A DNA stretch of 42,558 nt from RGIG7300 sp045133915. Its GTDB lineage: Bacteria > Bacillota > Clostridia > Oscillospirales > CAG-272. Within the stretch, counting starts at the first letter, position 1, and every line of letters begins with the position of its first letter. The stretch lies in assembly GCA_045133915.1 (NCBI GenBank), contig JBGUUX010000002.1, forward strand, positions 1 through 42,558, in the 5' to 3' direction. Positions 7,995-15,234 of the stretch are shown one piece after another. The position numbers and the translations under genes are program-made. A model generated the notes under the pieces. It saw nothing but the letters and a program-made list of their open reading frames with translations. It was not told where the DNA came from and ran no database searches.

Positions 7995-8659
7995 CGTCTT
8001 GTCCTTCTGTTCTTGTTCTTCTGCTTAAAGGTCATATGTCTTCTGCGTCGGTGGTTTTTCATTATCTGAGAGATAATGCGCTGGTCGCGGCGGGTGAGGA
8101 TAAGCTTGTCATCCAATCTCTCAAGGGTATCTACAAGGTTGTCCGAACGCAGAAGCCAGGGGTAACGGTGGGTAAACTGAGTATGTATATCGGTAAATAC
8201 CACGTAGTTCTTTATGGGAACGTTGGAAATACCTTTGTTTGCAAGAGCATTACGTATAGCCTTGACATGTCCTTCGTTCTGATTGTAAGGGTTTTCAAAC
8301 TGCAGCACCTTTTTACCGTAGCGCTGACGCCAGGTGTCTGCAGGGGGAGAATCAATGATTCCCTTACTACCCTTTACCTCAATAACGGCAATACCGCCAC
8401 GTGTTACACAGACAACGTCTACCTCTGTATCAAAGGTACCTTCCTTTGTAACAACGGGAAAATAGAGATTGCGGAAGGTGGTATTCTTATTGAAGGTGTT
8501 GACGAGCATCTCGTATATAAAATACTCTCTGTCTCTGCCGTATTGCAGGATCTTTGCGGCATTGGATCTGCCCATGATCTGCATCAGGCTGTAGATGATG
8601 ACCATAGTCATGGCAATAATGCCCAGTATAACAAATATCAGACCAAGTGCGTATTCCAT
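7991..8659 (-). CDS. Membrane-anchored NERD-domain (nuclease-related) protein
   Basis: 222 residues. One N-terminal membrane segment (about 5-27, GLIFVILGIIAMTMVIIYSL) is followed by a NERD domain of the PD-(D/E)XK type. The expected catalytic pattern is present: Asp81 in FDTEVDVVCVT, then Glu94 and Lys96 in AVIEVKG. Positions 180-222 form a very basic tail (HRRRRHMTFKQKNKNRRTRR) that may bind nucleic acid. NERD proteins occur widely with little functional data. The tight link with dut suggests DNA maintenance, but that is inference. A good ribosome-binding site (AAGGAG) precedes the ATG. Confidence 0.8.
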   Translation of the reverse strand: MEYALGLIFVILGIIAMTMVIIYSLMQIMGRSNAAKILQYGRDREYFIYEMLVNTFNKNTTFRNLYFPVVTKEGTFDTEVDVVCVTRGGIAVIEVKGSKGIIDSPPADTWRQRYGKKVLQFENPYNQNEGHVKAIRNALANKGISNVPIKNYVVFTDIHTQFTHRYPWLLRSDNLVDTLERLDDKLILTRRDQRIISQIMKNHRRRRHMTFKQKNKNRRTRR

Positions 8660-8675
8660 AACGTCTCCTTATACG

Positions 8676-8704
8676 AAAAATAGGGGATGCTAAAAGCATC
8701 CCCT
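8676..8704 (-). terminator. Terminator after acpP
   Basis: A 9-bp GC-rich stem (8682-8690 with 8696-8704), loop taaaa. On the minus strand it is followed by five T residues (complement of 8676-8680). It separates acpP from the NERD/dut pair. Confidence 0.92.
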
Positions 8705-8720
8705 GTCAATCAATAATAAA

Positions 8721-8948
8721 TTACTTATTAAGGCTATCAAGGTATGCCACAACGTCAGCAACAGTGATGAACTTGTGGATATCCTCGTCATTTATCTCGA
8801 TATCAAACTTCTCTTCGCAGAGGAGGATGAGGTCAGCGAGCTCAAGGGAGTTAACACCCAGATCGTTTACAAGCTCAGCTTCCATGGTAACGTTTTCAGG
8901 ATCAACCTGCATCTCTTCAACAAGTATTTCTTTGATCTTCTCAAACAT
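8721..8948 (-). CDS. acpP: Acyl carrier protein
   Basis: A 75-residue acidic four-helix protein. The phosphopantetheine attachment serine is Ser34 in GVNSLELADL; the usual GxDSL reads GVNSL here. The C-terminus VADVVAYLDSLNK is typical. It lies 29 bases downstream of an AMP-forming acyl ligase gene on the same strand. It may therefore be a dedicated carrier loaded by that ligase rather than, or as well as, the general fatty-acid-synthesis ACP. No other fatty-acid synthesis genes are near. RBS AAAGGAG is well placed. Confidence 0.93.
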   Translation of the reverse strand: MFEKIKEILVEEMQVDPENVTMEAELVNDLGVNSLELADLILLCEEKFDIEINDEDIHKFITVADVVAYLDSLNK

Positions 8949-8977
8949 AATAAATTACTCCTTTATAAATGTCTTTA

Positions 8978-10684
8978 TTATTTAATTAAAAATCTTTTGA
9001 TTTTTTTTGATGTGTTTTTCTCGAACTCGGTGGTTCTGATCTCAACCTCTCTTACCTGCTTGAAGGAGGGGAGCTTACGGTTTACTTCAAATATCTGAGC
9101 CTTTACAGCCTCAAGTATCTGATCTGCGGGAGTATCCTCACCTACTACGTCGTAGTTAGGATATACGATAGCGGTGATAACTACCTCATTATTGGCGTTT
9201 TCACGTCCGATAACAACGATCTCGGATATGGTGTTACAGTCAGCCATATGTTCTTCGACTTCTTCGGGGAATACGTTCTTACCGTTAGAGAGAATGATAA
9301 CGTTCTTCTTTCTGCCGGTGATGTGTACTGCGCCCTTCTTGTCAATAAAGCCGATGTCGCCTGTACGGAAGAAGCCGTCCTCGGTGAATACCTCAGCGGT
9401 TGCTTCGGGATTGTTGTAGTAGCCCAGCATTACGTTTCCGCCGCGAGCCAGTATCTCACCTGTCTCGTCTTCGGGACTTGCCTTGTCTATCTTTACCTCA
9501 CAGCCGAAAACAGGGAAGCCAACGGAGTGAAGTATAACGTTGTTGGGGTCGTTTACCGCAACAAGAGGAGAACACTCGGTAATACCGTAACCTTCGATTA
9601 TAGTGATACCAAAGGTCTCAAAGTCCTTTACAAGCTTGGGAGCCAAGGGAGCACCGCCGCAGATGATGGAGCGCAGATTTCCTCCAAAGCCTGCTTTTAC
9701 CTGAGCAAACAGCTTATCGCGAAGATCTATACCTACCTTGAGAAGGGCATCCGAGAGCTTCATAGCAAACTTGACCTTTTTGGTCATACCCTTCTTGTCA
9801 ATCTCAGCCCACAGTCTCTTGTACATTGTTTCAACGTACAGGGGAACAAGCACCAGGGTGTTGGGCTTGAAGTAGGAGATAGACTTCATAGTATTCTTAA
9901 GTCCGTCATTTATAAACATCTGCGATCCGCAGTTGGGCAGCGCCAGCTGCTCGCAGGTGCACTCATAGGTGTGGTGTATAGGGAGCACGGTAACCATAGT
10001 GTTACGGTGGTCAACCTGCATGGTCTGGCATGCAGAGTTGGTAGCTGTTGTCAGGTTCTTCTGAGACAGCATAACACCCTTACTTGTGCCAGTAGTACCG
10101 GAGGTGAAGAGTATAGCACACATCTTTTCCATGTCTATCTCGTGGTCAAGGAATGCACGGTTGCCTGCTTTTAACTCTTCTCTGCCTATTTCAAGAGCAT
10201 CGCTGAATTTGAGTATCTTGTCACTCTCGCAGGTTTCAAGATCACCGTGAACAGGAATAAAGTATCTTACGCCCGGCATCTTGTCTGCAAGGGGAGGAAG
10301 TTTGCCGTTCATACCCTTGGTATAAACGATGGCCTCTACCTCGGCAACGTTACAGAAATTTGCAACCTGCTCAAGCTCCAGCTCACGGTCAAGGGGAACT
10401 ATAACGCCGCCGCCGTTGACGGTAGCAAAGTATGCAGTCATATAGTTAGGATGTGTCTCACCGATAACTGCAATATGTTTACCCATAAGACCCAGCTTAT
10501 GGAAAGCAGTACCCAAAGCATTCATCTGCTCTAACTGCTGATTATGAGAGAAAGTAACTACTTCCTTATTTTCCTTATAATGATAAAGAGGCTGATCACC
10601 AAACTTTTTTGCGTTTGAGATCACCAAATCTCTGAGGTCTGTAATTATTTTGGGGTCAACAATACGCTTGATCTTTTTAGGCAT
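8978..10684 (-). CDS. AMP-forming acyl-CoA/acyl-ACP synthetase family protein
   Basis: A 568-residue ANL-superfamily adenylating enzyme, probably activating a fatty acid through an acyl-AMP. Visible core motifs are the P-loop FTSGTTGTSKGVM (193-205), the segment GYGITECSP, TGDIGFIDKKG with the following ITGRKKN hinge, and a C-terminal Lys-rich end (FEKNTSKKIKRFLIK) containing the expected catalytic Lys. There is no signal peptide. The acceptor may be CoA or the ACP encoded immediately downstream. Several acyl-ACP synthetases are related, and the pairing favours ACP, but the sequence alone does not decide. Its own promoter at 10719-10747 has consensus boxes. Confidence 0.88.
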   Translation of the reverse strand: MPKKIKRIVDPKIITDLRDLVISNAKKFGDQPLYHYKENKEVVTFSHNQQLEQMNALGTAFHKLGLMGKHIAVIGETHPNYMTAYFATVNGGGVIVPLDRELELEQVANFCNVAEVEAIVYTKGMNGKLPPLADKMPGVRYFIPVHGDLETCESDKILKFSDALEIGREELKAGNRAFLDHEIDMEKMCAILFTSGTTGTSKGVMLSQKNLTTATNSACQTMQVDHRNTMVTVLPIHHTYECTCEQLALPNCGSQMFINDGLKNTMKSISYFKPNTLVLVPLYVETMYKRLWAEIDKKGMTKKVKFAMKLSDALLKVGIDLRDKLFAQVKAGFGGNLRSIICGGAPLAPKLVKDFETFGITIIEGYGITECSPLVAVNDPNNVILHSVGFPVFGCEVKIDKASPEDETGEILARGGNVMLGYYNNPEATAEVFTEDGFFRTGDIGFIDKKGAVHITGRKKNVIILSNGKNVFPEEVEEHMADCNTISEIVVIGRENANNEVVITAIVYPNYDVVGEDTPADQILEAVKAQIFEVNRKLPSFKQVREVEIRTTEFEKNTSKKIKRFLIK

Positions 10685-10718
10685 AAATTGTCTCCTTGCT
10701 TATAATATCTACAAAATA

Positions 10719-10747
10719 ATTATAATTAAATATCCTTATCTTGTCAA
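10719..10747 (-). promoter_or_regulatory. Consensus sigma-A-type promoter for the ligase-acpP operon
   Basis: On the minus strand: TTGACA (complement of 10742-10747), a 17-base spacer and TATAAT (complement of 10719-10724). Both hexamers match consensus exactly. It is back to back with the plus-strand promoter at 10763-10791. Confidence 0.88.
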
Positions 10748-10762
10748 TAGTAAAAAGCCCAG

Positions 10763-10791
10763 TTTACAAAATACTATTTTTATGATATAAT
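10763..10791 (+). promoter_or_regulatory. Promoter for the small membrane protein gene
   Basis: TTTACA at 10763-10768, a 17-base spacer and TATAAT at 10786-10791, preceded by TGA (extended -10). Confidence 0.85.
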
Positions 10792-10820
10792 ATCCAAAAC
10801 CTCCGAAAGGATTATTTATA

Positions 10821-11411
10821 ATGTCTGCCAAAAAATCAAAGATCATAAAAATACTTATAATAATAGCCGTATTACTGGCATTGCTTTTTGCCGTTTCTCT
10901 TATTCTTGAAGGGATTGTGAAACGAAATTCAGAGCGAGAGCTCGACTATAAATTTTATACTCCTATAGAAGATGAAGATTATTTTAACGATCCTGCATAT
11001 CTCCAAAAGGACAGAACACTTCACTATACAGACTCTATGGGACAACGATGGTTTGTGGACGATGACTCAAGCTGTGCCGATATCGGAGCCGTTTTCTTCC
11101 GTCTGTATTTTCTTGCTCTTGAGCAGGGAGATGCCGAGAGCCTTAATTCTATGTACAAAAAGGAACTTGCAGACTACACTTCATTCACCCCTCAGCGTAT
11201 ATACCAAAAGGAGCTGGTATATTTAAGCGACGGCCGTGTGGATGACGACACCTTCTTTATTACATATTCTCTTGATTATAACATTATGAAAAATGACGGC
11301 AGCTTCCGTCGGGATATAGGCTCGGATATGTCAAGAACCCAGTATATCACCCTTTATTATACAGAAGACGAAGCGTGGATCGAAGAGGTCAAAAGCGAAT
11401 ACAGAAAATAA
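10821..11411 (+). CDS. Membrane-anchored hypothetical protein
   Basis: I do not recognise the family. It is 196 residues long. A short basic N-terminus (MSAKKSKIIK) is followed by one hydrophobic segment (about 9-29) and an extracytoplasmic, Asp/Tyr-rich domain. That layout suggests a type II membrane protein or uncleaved signal anchor. The outer domain is mixed alpha/beta and contains YFLALEQGDAESLNSMY, reminiscent of NTF2-like lumazine-type folds, but this is only an impression. RBS AAAGGA precedes the start at a normal distance. It has its own promoter and terminator and is divergent from the ligase-acpP operon. Confidence 0.75.
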   Translation: MSAKKSKIIKILIIIAVLLALLFAVSLILEGIVKRNSERELDYKFYTPIEDEDYFNDPAYLQKDRTLHYTDSMGQRWFVDDDSSCADIGAVFFRLYFLALEQGDAESLNSMYKKELADYTSFTPQRIYQKELVYLSDGRVDDDTFFITYSLDYNIMKNDGSFRRDIGSDMSRTQYITLYYTEDEAWIEEVKSEYRK

Positions 11412-11435
11412 AAAAGCACTCGTAAGAGTGCTTTT
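11412..11435. terminator. Bidirectional terminator
   Basis: A 10-bp perfect stem (11412-11421 with 11426-11435), loop gtaa, with A and T runs in the arms. It lies between the convergent hypothetical gene (ends 11411) and mltG (stop at 11445). Confidence 0.9.
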
Positions 11436-11444
11436 ATTATTGTA

Positions 11445-13073
11445 TTAACCCTGATATTCTGCAACGTTCTTAAGGTGTTCGTTGTAGGTTACGGCGTAAT
11501 GGTTAAAGCCTTCGTCATCGGATACAAAGTACATGTAGTCGGTATCGGAAGGATACATTGCCCAGTTAAGAGCATTAAGGGAAGAGTTACATATAGGACC
11601 TACGGGTAAGCCTGCATAGAGGTAGGAGTTGTAGCCGTTATCATAGGTTGTTATCTGATCGTATGTCAGTTTGAGCTCAACCTCATCCTTAGGCATGGTA
11701 TACTGTACGGTCGCATTACTTTCCAGCTTCATACCGTCCTTGATACGGTTGTGGAATACGGAGGATACCAGAGGATAGTCTGTTATATGCATAGCCTCCT
11801 TCTGAATAAGGGATGCCATAATAACGATATCGTCTACACTCATACCAAGCTCCTCGGCTCTCGCCTTGTTTTCGATGCTGAATTTAGCTTCAAAGTTGGA
11901 AAGAAGCTTGTAGAGAGCGTCCGCCTCGCTTGAGTTTGTAAAGAAGTTATAGGTATCGGGGAAGAGGTATCCGTCAAGACGGTAGATACGCTCGGAGGTG
12001 TCTATCTTGTCAAGCTCTTCAAGGAACCAGAAGTCGAACTCATAGTTCTTGATGGTTTCTTCAAAGCCTTCCTGAGTGCCTATTCCGTTTGCTACAAACA
12101 GGTCTATGATCTCCTGAGTAGTAGAACCCTCGACGATGGTAAGGGTGATCTCCTCACGGCCTACAGCGGGCTTAAATTTTGCAATAAGAGCATCATAGCC
12201 CATCATACCGTTTACGGTATGGTTACCTGCTACGTAGTTGTCGGTGTCCTTACCTCTGATCATAACGTAGAGCTTGAACATAGAAGGATACTTGATAACG
12301 TCGTTACGCTTAAGTTCCTTTGCTATATCACCGAGATCTGCATCCTCGGGCAGGGTTACCGTTACCTCGGCGTCACTCTTGACAAAGGCAAAACAGTCGT
12401 TACCTACAAATATTGCAAAGAGAGCAAGACATCCGGATATGACCAGTACGGATACGATATAGATAATAGCCTTTACCGTGTTTGAGATAACGCCTCTGCC
12501 TACGGTTTCCTCAAACTCTTCGGATATGGCAGAGCAGGGCTGTTCCTTTGCTTTTTTAGGTTCGGGACGGGGCTTTACCTTGGGGGTAGGTCTTGTGGCA
12601 TAGCGGTTTTTTGCGCTCTGGTTCTGCTGTACCAGACGGCGAGCCTCTTCGCGCTGCTTTTCAAGCTCCAGCTCCTTTTCGGGAGTCATTTCAACCATGT
12701 TTATGACTCTGGTTTTCTGAGCATCCTCTCTTGCCTTTGCTGCACTTTCTCTTGCTATACGTACCTTGTCTGCGCGGGACATACTGTCGGCAGGAGTACT
12801 GCGATGGAAGTTCGGAACGTCGATATCAAAATCATTTACAGGTATATTCTGAACAGGCTTTTGGGAGGGTACCGGTCTCTGTACAGGTCTTACGGGTGTA
12901 GGTGTGGTTTGTACAGGTCTTACCGGTGTGGGTGTCTGTACCGGTCTTTGAGGCTGAGCCTGAGGCTTGGGGGCCTGAGGTGTGCGTGACTGAGGTCTGC
13001 TGCTTGTAGCCTCTTTTGTAACGCGTTTGATCTCGTCTAAGGGAGAACGCTTGTTGTTATTGTTGTTATCCAT
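11445..13073 (-). CDS. mltG: Endolytic murein transglycosylase MltG (YceG-like)
   Basis: Cleaves nascent glycan strands at the membrane and helps set glycan length. 542 residues, longer than most because of an N-terminal cytosolic extension. Residues 1-195 are disordered and rich in Pro/Gln/Val, with a PVRPVQ-type repeat at 44-75, then a charged segment of probable helix at 100-155. One membrane segment spans about 200-224. The extracellular part has DGYLFPDTY (367-375) and the catalytic Glu426 in MASLIQKEAM, followed by FHNRIKDGMKLESNATVQY and the GLPVGPICN segment. It is the last gene of the minus-strand envelope cluster; its RBS (AAGGAGAGAG) lies in the 10-base gap after the CPBP gene. Confidence 0.93.
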   Translation of the reverse strand: MDNNNNNKRSPLDEIKRVTKEATSSRPQSRTPQAPKPQAQPQRPVQTPTPVRPVQTTPTPVRPVQRPVPSQKPVQNIPVNDFDIDVPNFHRSTPADSMSRADKVRIARESAAKAREDAQKTRVINMVEMTPEKELELEKQREEARRLVQQNQSAKNRYATRPTPKVKPRPEPKKAKEQPCSAISEEFEETVGRGVISNTVKAIIYIVSVLVISGCLALFAIFVGNDCFAFVKSDAEVTVTLPEDADLGDIAKELKRNDVIKYPSMFKLYVMIRGKDTDNYVAGNHTVNGMMGYDALIAKFKPAVGREEITLTIVEGSTTQEIIDLFVANGIGTQEGFEETIKNYEFDFWFLEELDKIDTSERIYRLDGYLFPDTYNFFTNSSEADALYKLLSNFEAKFSIENKARAEELGMSVDDIVIMASLIQKEAMHITDYPLVSSVFHNRIKDGMKLESNATVQYTMPKDEVELKLTYDQITTYDNGYNSYLYAGLPVGPICNSSLNALNWAMYPSDTDYMYFVSDDEGFNHYAVTYNEHLKNVAEYQG

Positions 13074-13083
13074 ATCTCTCTCC

Positions 13084-14016
13084 TTACTTAAGGGTTAGGG
13101 TGATTACTATGTAGGTGATGATACACAGTATAAAAACAGGGGACAAGGATGCTTCCTTATCAATGGTAAAGGTATTGTCCTTACGCTTTTTTCTTCTTCG
13201 GGGAGGCGAGTCCTCACCGTTTATTCCTTTTATATAATAAAGCTTCTCTGCACATCCAAGGAAAAATATAAGGAAGACAAAGAATATTATTGTCAAAACA
13301 AAGAGTACAAATACAAGGCTGTCGGTCTGGGAAATAAGTCTCAGGAGCTGAGGCTCAAAGAGCAGACTGAACACGTTGTTGAGAAGATGTACTATCATAG
13401 CGCAGAGCACCGAGTTTGTTATGATGGCAACGTAACCGAGAACTATTCCTCCAAAGAAATAAACGGGGAACTGATACAGGTTAAAGTGAAGCATCGCAAA
13501 CATTGCAGCAGAAAGCATTACTGCGGTAACGGGTCTGGTCCTTATTGCGGAATATTCGCCTAAAATAATGCCTCTGAAGATAAATTCTTCGGTTATGGCG
13601 GGTATAATAGCTATTGCTATAAGTATATACAACAGATTAGCTATAGATGAGGCGTCGTTGGGGAGATAGTTTTCATAAAGGGTATATTGCTGACTGTAGT
13701 AGCCTATTGCGTACAGTCCCAACTTTACAAGGGCAGAGCCAAAAGCCAACACAAAGAAACCGCATACTGACATCCATAGCTTGTTAAGTCCAAAGCTGTT
13801 GAAGCGAAGCTTTGAGATAAAGCCGTTTCCTTTAAATTTGCAATAGAGAATACCGGGTATGATAAATATAACTATCTGTAATATAATTACCGCCAAAAAA
13901 ACATTGTCTCTCTGTCCCAGCTTTTCGATATCTGCAAGGCTTGAAGCAGCCATAAGCAGGTACATCGCAAGGGCAAGAAGAGGAGCGGTAACGGTAGGTT
14001 TAAGTTTAAGTCGCAT
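13084..14016 (-). CDS. CPBP-family intramembrane metalloprotease
   Basis: 310 residues with about eight membrane segments. The CPBP/ABI (CAAX protease-like) signature is complete: EEFIFR at 143-148, His177 in FAMLHF, and HxxxN at 210-214 (HLLNN). Such proteins process membrane peptides or act in immunity/self-protection in some Gram-positives; the substrate here is unknown. I chose the ATG at 14014-14016, which overlaps the end of the 5-formyl-THF cyclo-ligase gene by 11 bases and has AAAGGAG 12 bases upstream. An ATG at 14065-14067 lies deeper inside the neighbour. A basic linker (PPRRRKKRKD) precedes the last membrane segment. Confidence 0.88.
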   Translation of the reverse strand: MRLKLKPTVTAPLLALAMYLLMAASSLADIEKLGQRDNVFLAVIILQIVIFIIPGILYCKFKGNGFISKLRFNSFGLNKLWMSVCGFFVLAFGSALVKLGLYAIGYYSQQYTLYENYLPNDASSIANLLYILIAIAIIPAITEEFIFRGIILGEYSAIRTRPVTAVMLSAAMFAMLHFNLYQFPVYFFGGIVLGYVAIITNSVLCAMIVHLLNNVFSLLFEPQLLRLISQTDSLVFVLFVLTIIFFVFLIFFLGCAEKLYYIKGINGEDSPPRRRKKRKDNTFTIDKEASLSPVFILCIITYIVITLTLK

Positions 14017-14599
14017 TGATGGTGACAACTCCTTTTTCGGTAACCAAAAAATCAACGGCGGTATCAAATCTGCCTCTAGGTAGGGTGTCTACGACGCACG
14101 AACTGTATTCAACACCCATCTTTGCACCGCCAAAACAGCAAAGATATCTGTCGTAGAAGCCCTTGCCGTAGCCTATGCGGTATCCCTTGCGGTCAAAGGC
14201 AAGAGCAGGAACAAAGCATACGGCATTCTCGCCGCGGCGTTCCTCGGGGTCATACACGGGCAGAGAAGCATCAGGCTCGCGTATACCGTAGCTACCTGAT
14301 TTTAATTGATCCAAGCTGCTTACTATATGGTATACCATTGTATGATTTTCGGGATCGCAGAGGGGAAAAGCAACGGTCTTTCCTCTTTTAAGTGCATCTT
14401 CTGCGATAGGCATTATATCTATCTCATACTTTAGAGGAGCATAGAGCAGAAGTGCGTCTGCAAATCGGTAGGATGCAAGGTTCATAAAGCGCTGACATAT
14501 CTTACGGTCGTAAGACTGCTTAAGCTCGGGAGCCATGTCTCTGCGTATCGCTTTAAACTTTTCTCTTATTCGGTTTTTACGCTCACGCAGTTCGTTCAT
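14006..14599 (-). CDS. 5-formyltetrahydrofolate cyclo-ligase
   Basis: Converts 5-formyl-THF to 5,10-methenyl-THF with ATP, recovering folate for one-carbon metabolism. The 197-residue length is typical. The basic N-terminal helix (RKNRIREKFKAIRRDM) and the conserved nucleotide/folate loop AFDRKGYRIGYGKGFYDRYL (134-153) are diagnostic. LLLYAPLKYEID matches the family core. The 3' end overlaps the CPBP gene. The link to envelope genes is probably only operonic. A moderate RBS (GAGGAC) lies upstream. The symbol varies by organism (ygfA/fau/yqgN), so I leave it blank. Confidence 0.93.
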   Translation of the reverse strand: MNELRERKNRIREKFKAIRRDMAPELKQSYDRKICQRFMNLASYRFADALLLYAPLKYEIDIMPIAEDALKRGKTVAFPLCDPENHTMVYHIVSSLDQLKSGSYGIREPDASLPVYDPEERRGENAVCFVPALAFDRKGYRIGYGKGFYDRYLCCFGGAKMGVEYSSCVVDTLPRGRFDTAVDFLVTEKGVVTINAT

Positions 14600-14661
14600 C
14601 TTTTGTGTCCTCGGATAGATTTACCTGATTTTATCTGTTAGTTGCGATTAATATTGATTGC

Positions 14662-15198
14662 TTAGTGCTGAGTCTTTGCTGCGATCTCCTTTGCAAAGTC
14701 CTCTCCTTTATAGTATTTGATGATCTCGATACCAAATTCAAATGCGGCGCCCATACCCTTTGCGGTTATTACGTTGCCGTCGCATACTACCTTATCGCCG
14801 CAGTATACGGCACCGGTAAGCTTATCCTCAAAGCCGGGGAAACAGGTGGCACACTTTCCGTTAAGATAACCTGCCTGTCCAAGAACGTAGGGAGCGGCGC
14901 AGATAGCGCTAATGAGCTTTCCTTCCGCATTAGCTTTTGCCAGATACTCCTGTACCTTTTCACAAGCGTTAAGGTTGTCCGCTCCGGGAAGACCGCCGGG
15001 GAGCATAACACCAAGGATATCATCCCCCATTTCACCGAGAGTGATGTCTGCGTGCACTTTGATACCGTGAGTGCCGGTAACAAGTGTAGTATCGTTGATA
15101 GATACAGTCTTTGTAGGTATACCTGCACGGAGAAGCAGATCATAGGGGCACAGCGCCTCTATTTCTTCAAATCCGTCGGCTAAAAATATATAAAACAT
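14662..15198 (-). CDS. DJ-1/PfpI (ThiJ)-family protein
   Basis: 178 residues with the class-I glutamine amidotransferase-like fold of DJ-1/YajL. The nucleophile-elbow Cys100 is in ISAICAAPYVLG, and the acidic partner is in DGFEEIEA (9-15). Related proteins are oxidative-stress sensors, chaperones or disputed deglycases, so no reaction is assigned. It has a 62-base gap to the cyclo-ligase gene with no visible terminator, and lies 36 bases after ftsK. RBS CGAGGAGAAAA is good. Confidence 0.9.
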   Translation of the reverse strand: MFYIFLADGFEEIEALCPYDLLLRAGIPTKTVSINDTTLVTGTHGIKVHADITLGEMGDDILGVMLPGGLPGADNLNACEKVQEYLAKANAEGKLISAICAAPYVLGQAGYLNGKCATCFPGFEDKLTGAVYCGDKVVCDGNVITAKGMGAAFEFGIEIIKYYKGEDFAKEIAAKTQH

Positions 15199-15234
15199 AA
15201 CAGTTTTCTCCTCGCTTAGAAAGAATTTAATAGG

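Noticed and set aside
8036..8683. Plus-strand open frame opposite the NERD gene
   Set aside because: The minus-strand frame has a coherent domain, RBS and neighbours; the plus-strand frame has none.
13084..14016. CPBP protease as part of a bacteriocin self-immunity system
   Set aside because: No bacteriocin precursor, ABC exporter or regulator gene is near; the neighbours are wall, folate and division genes.
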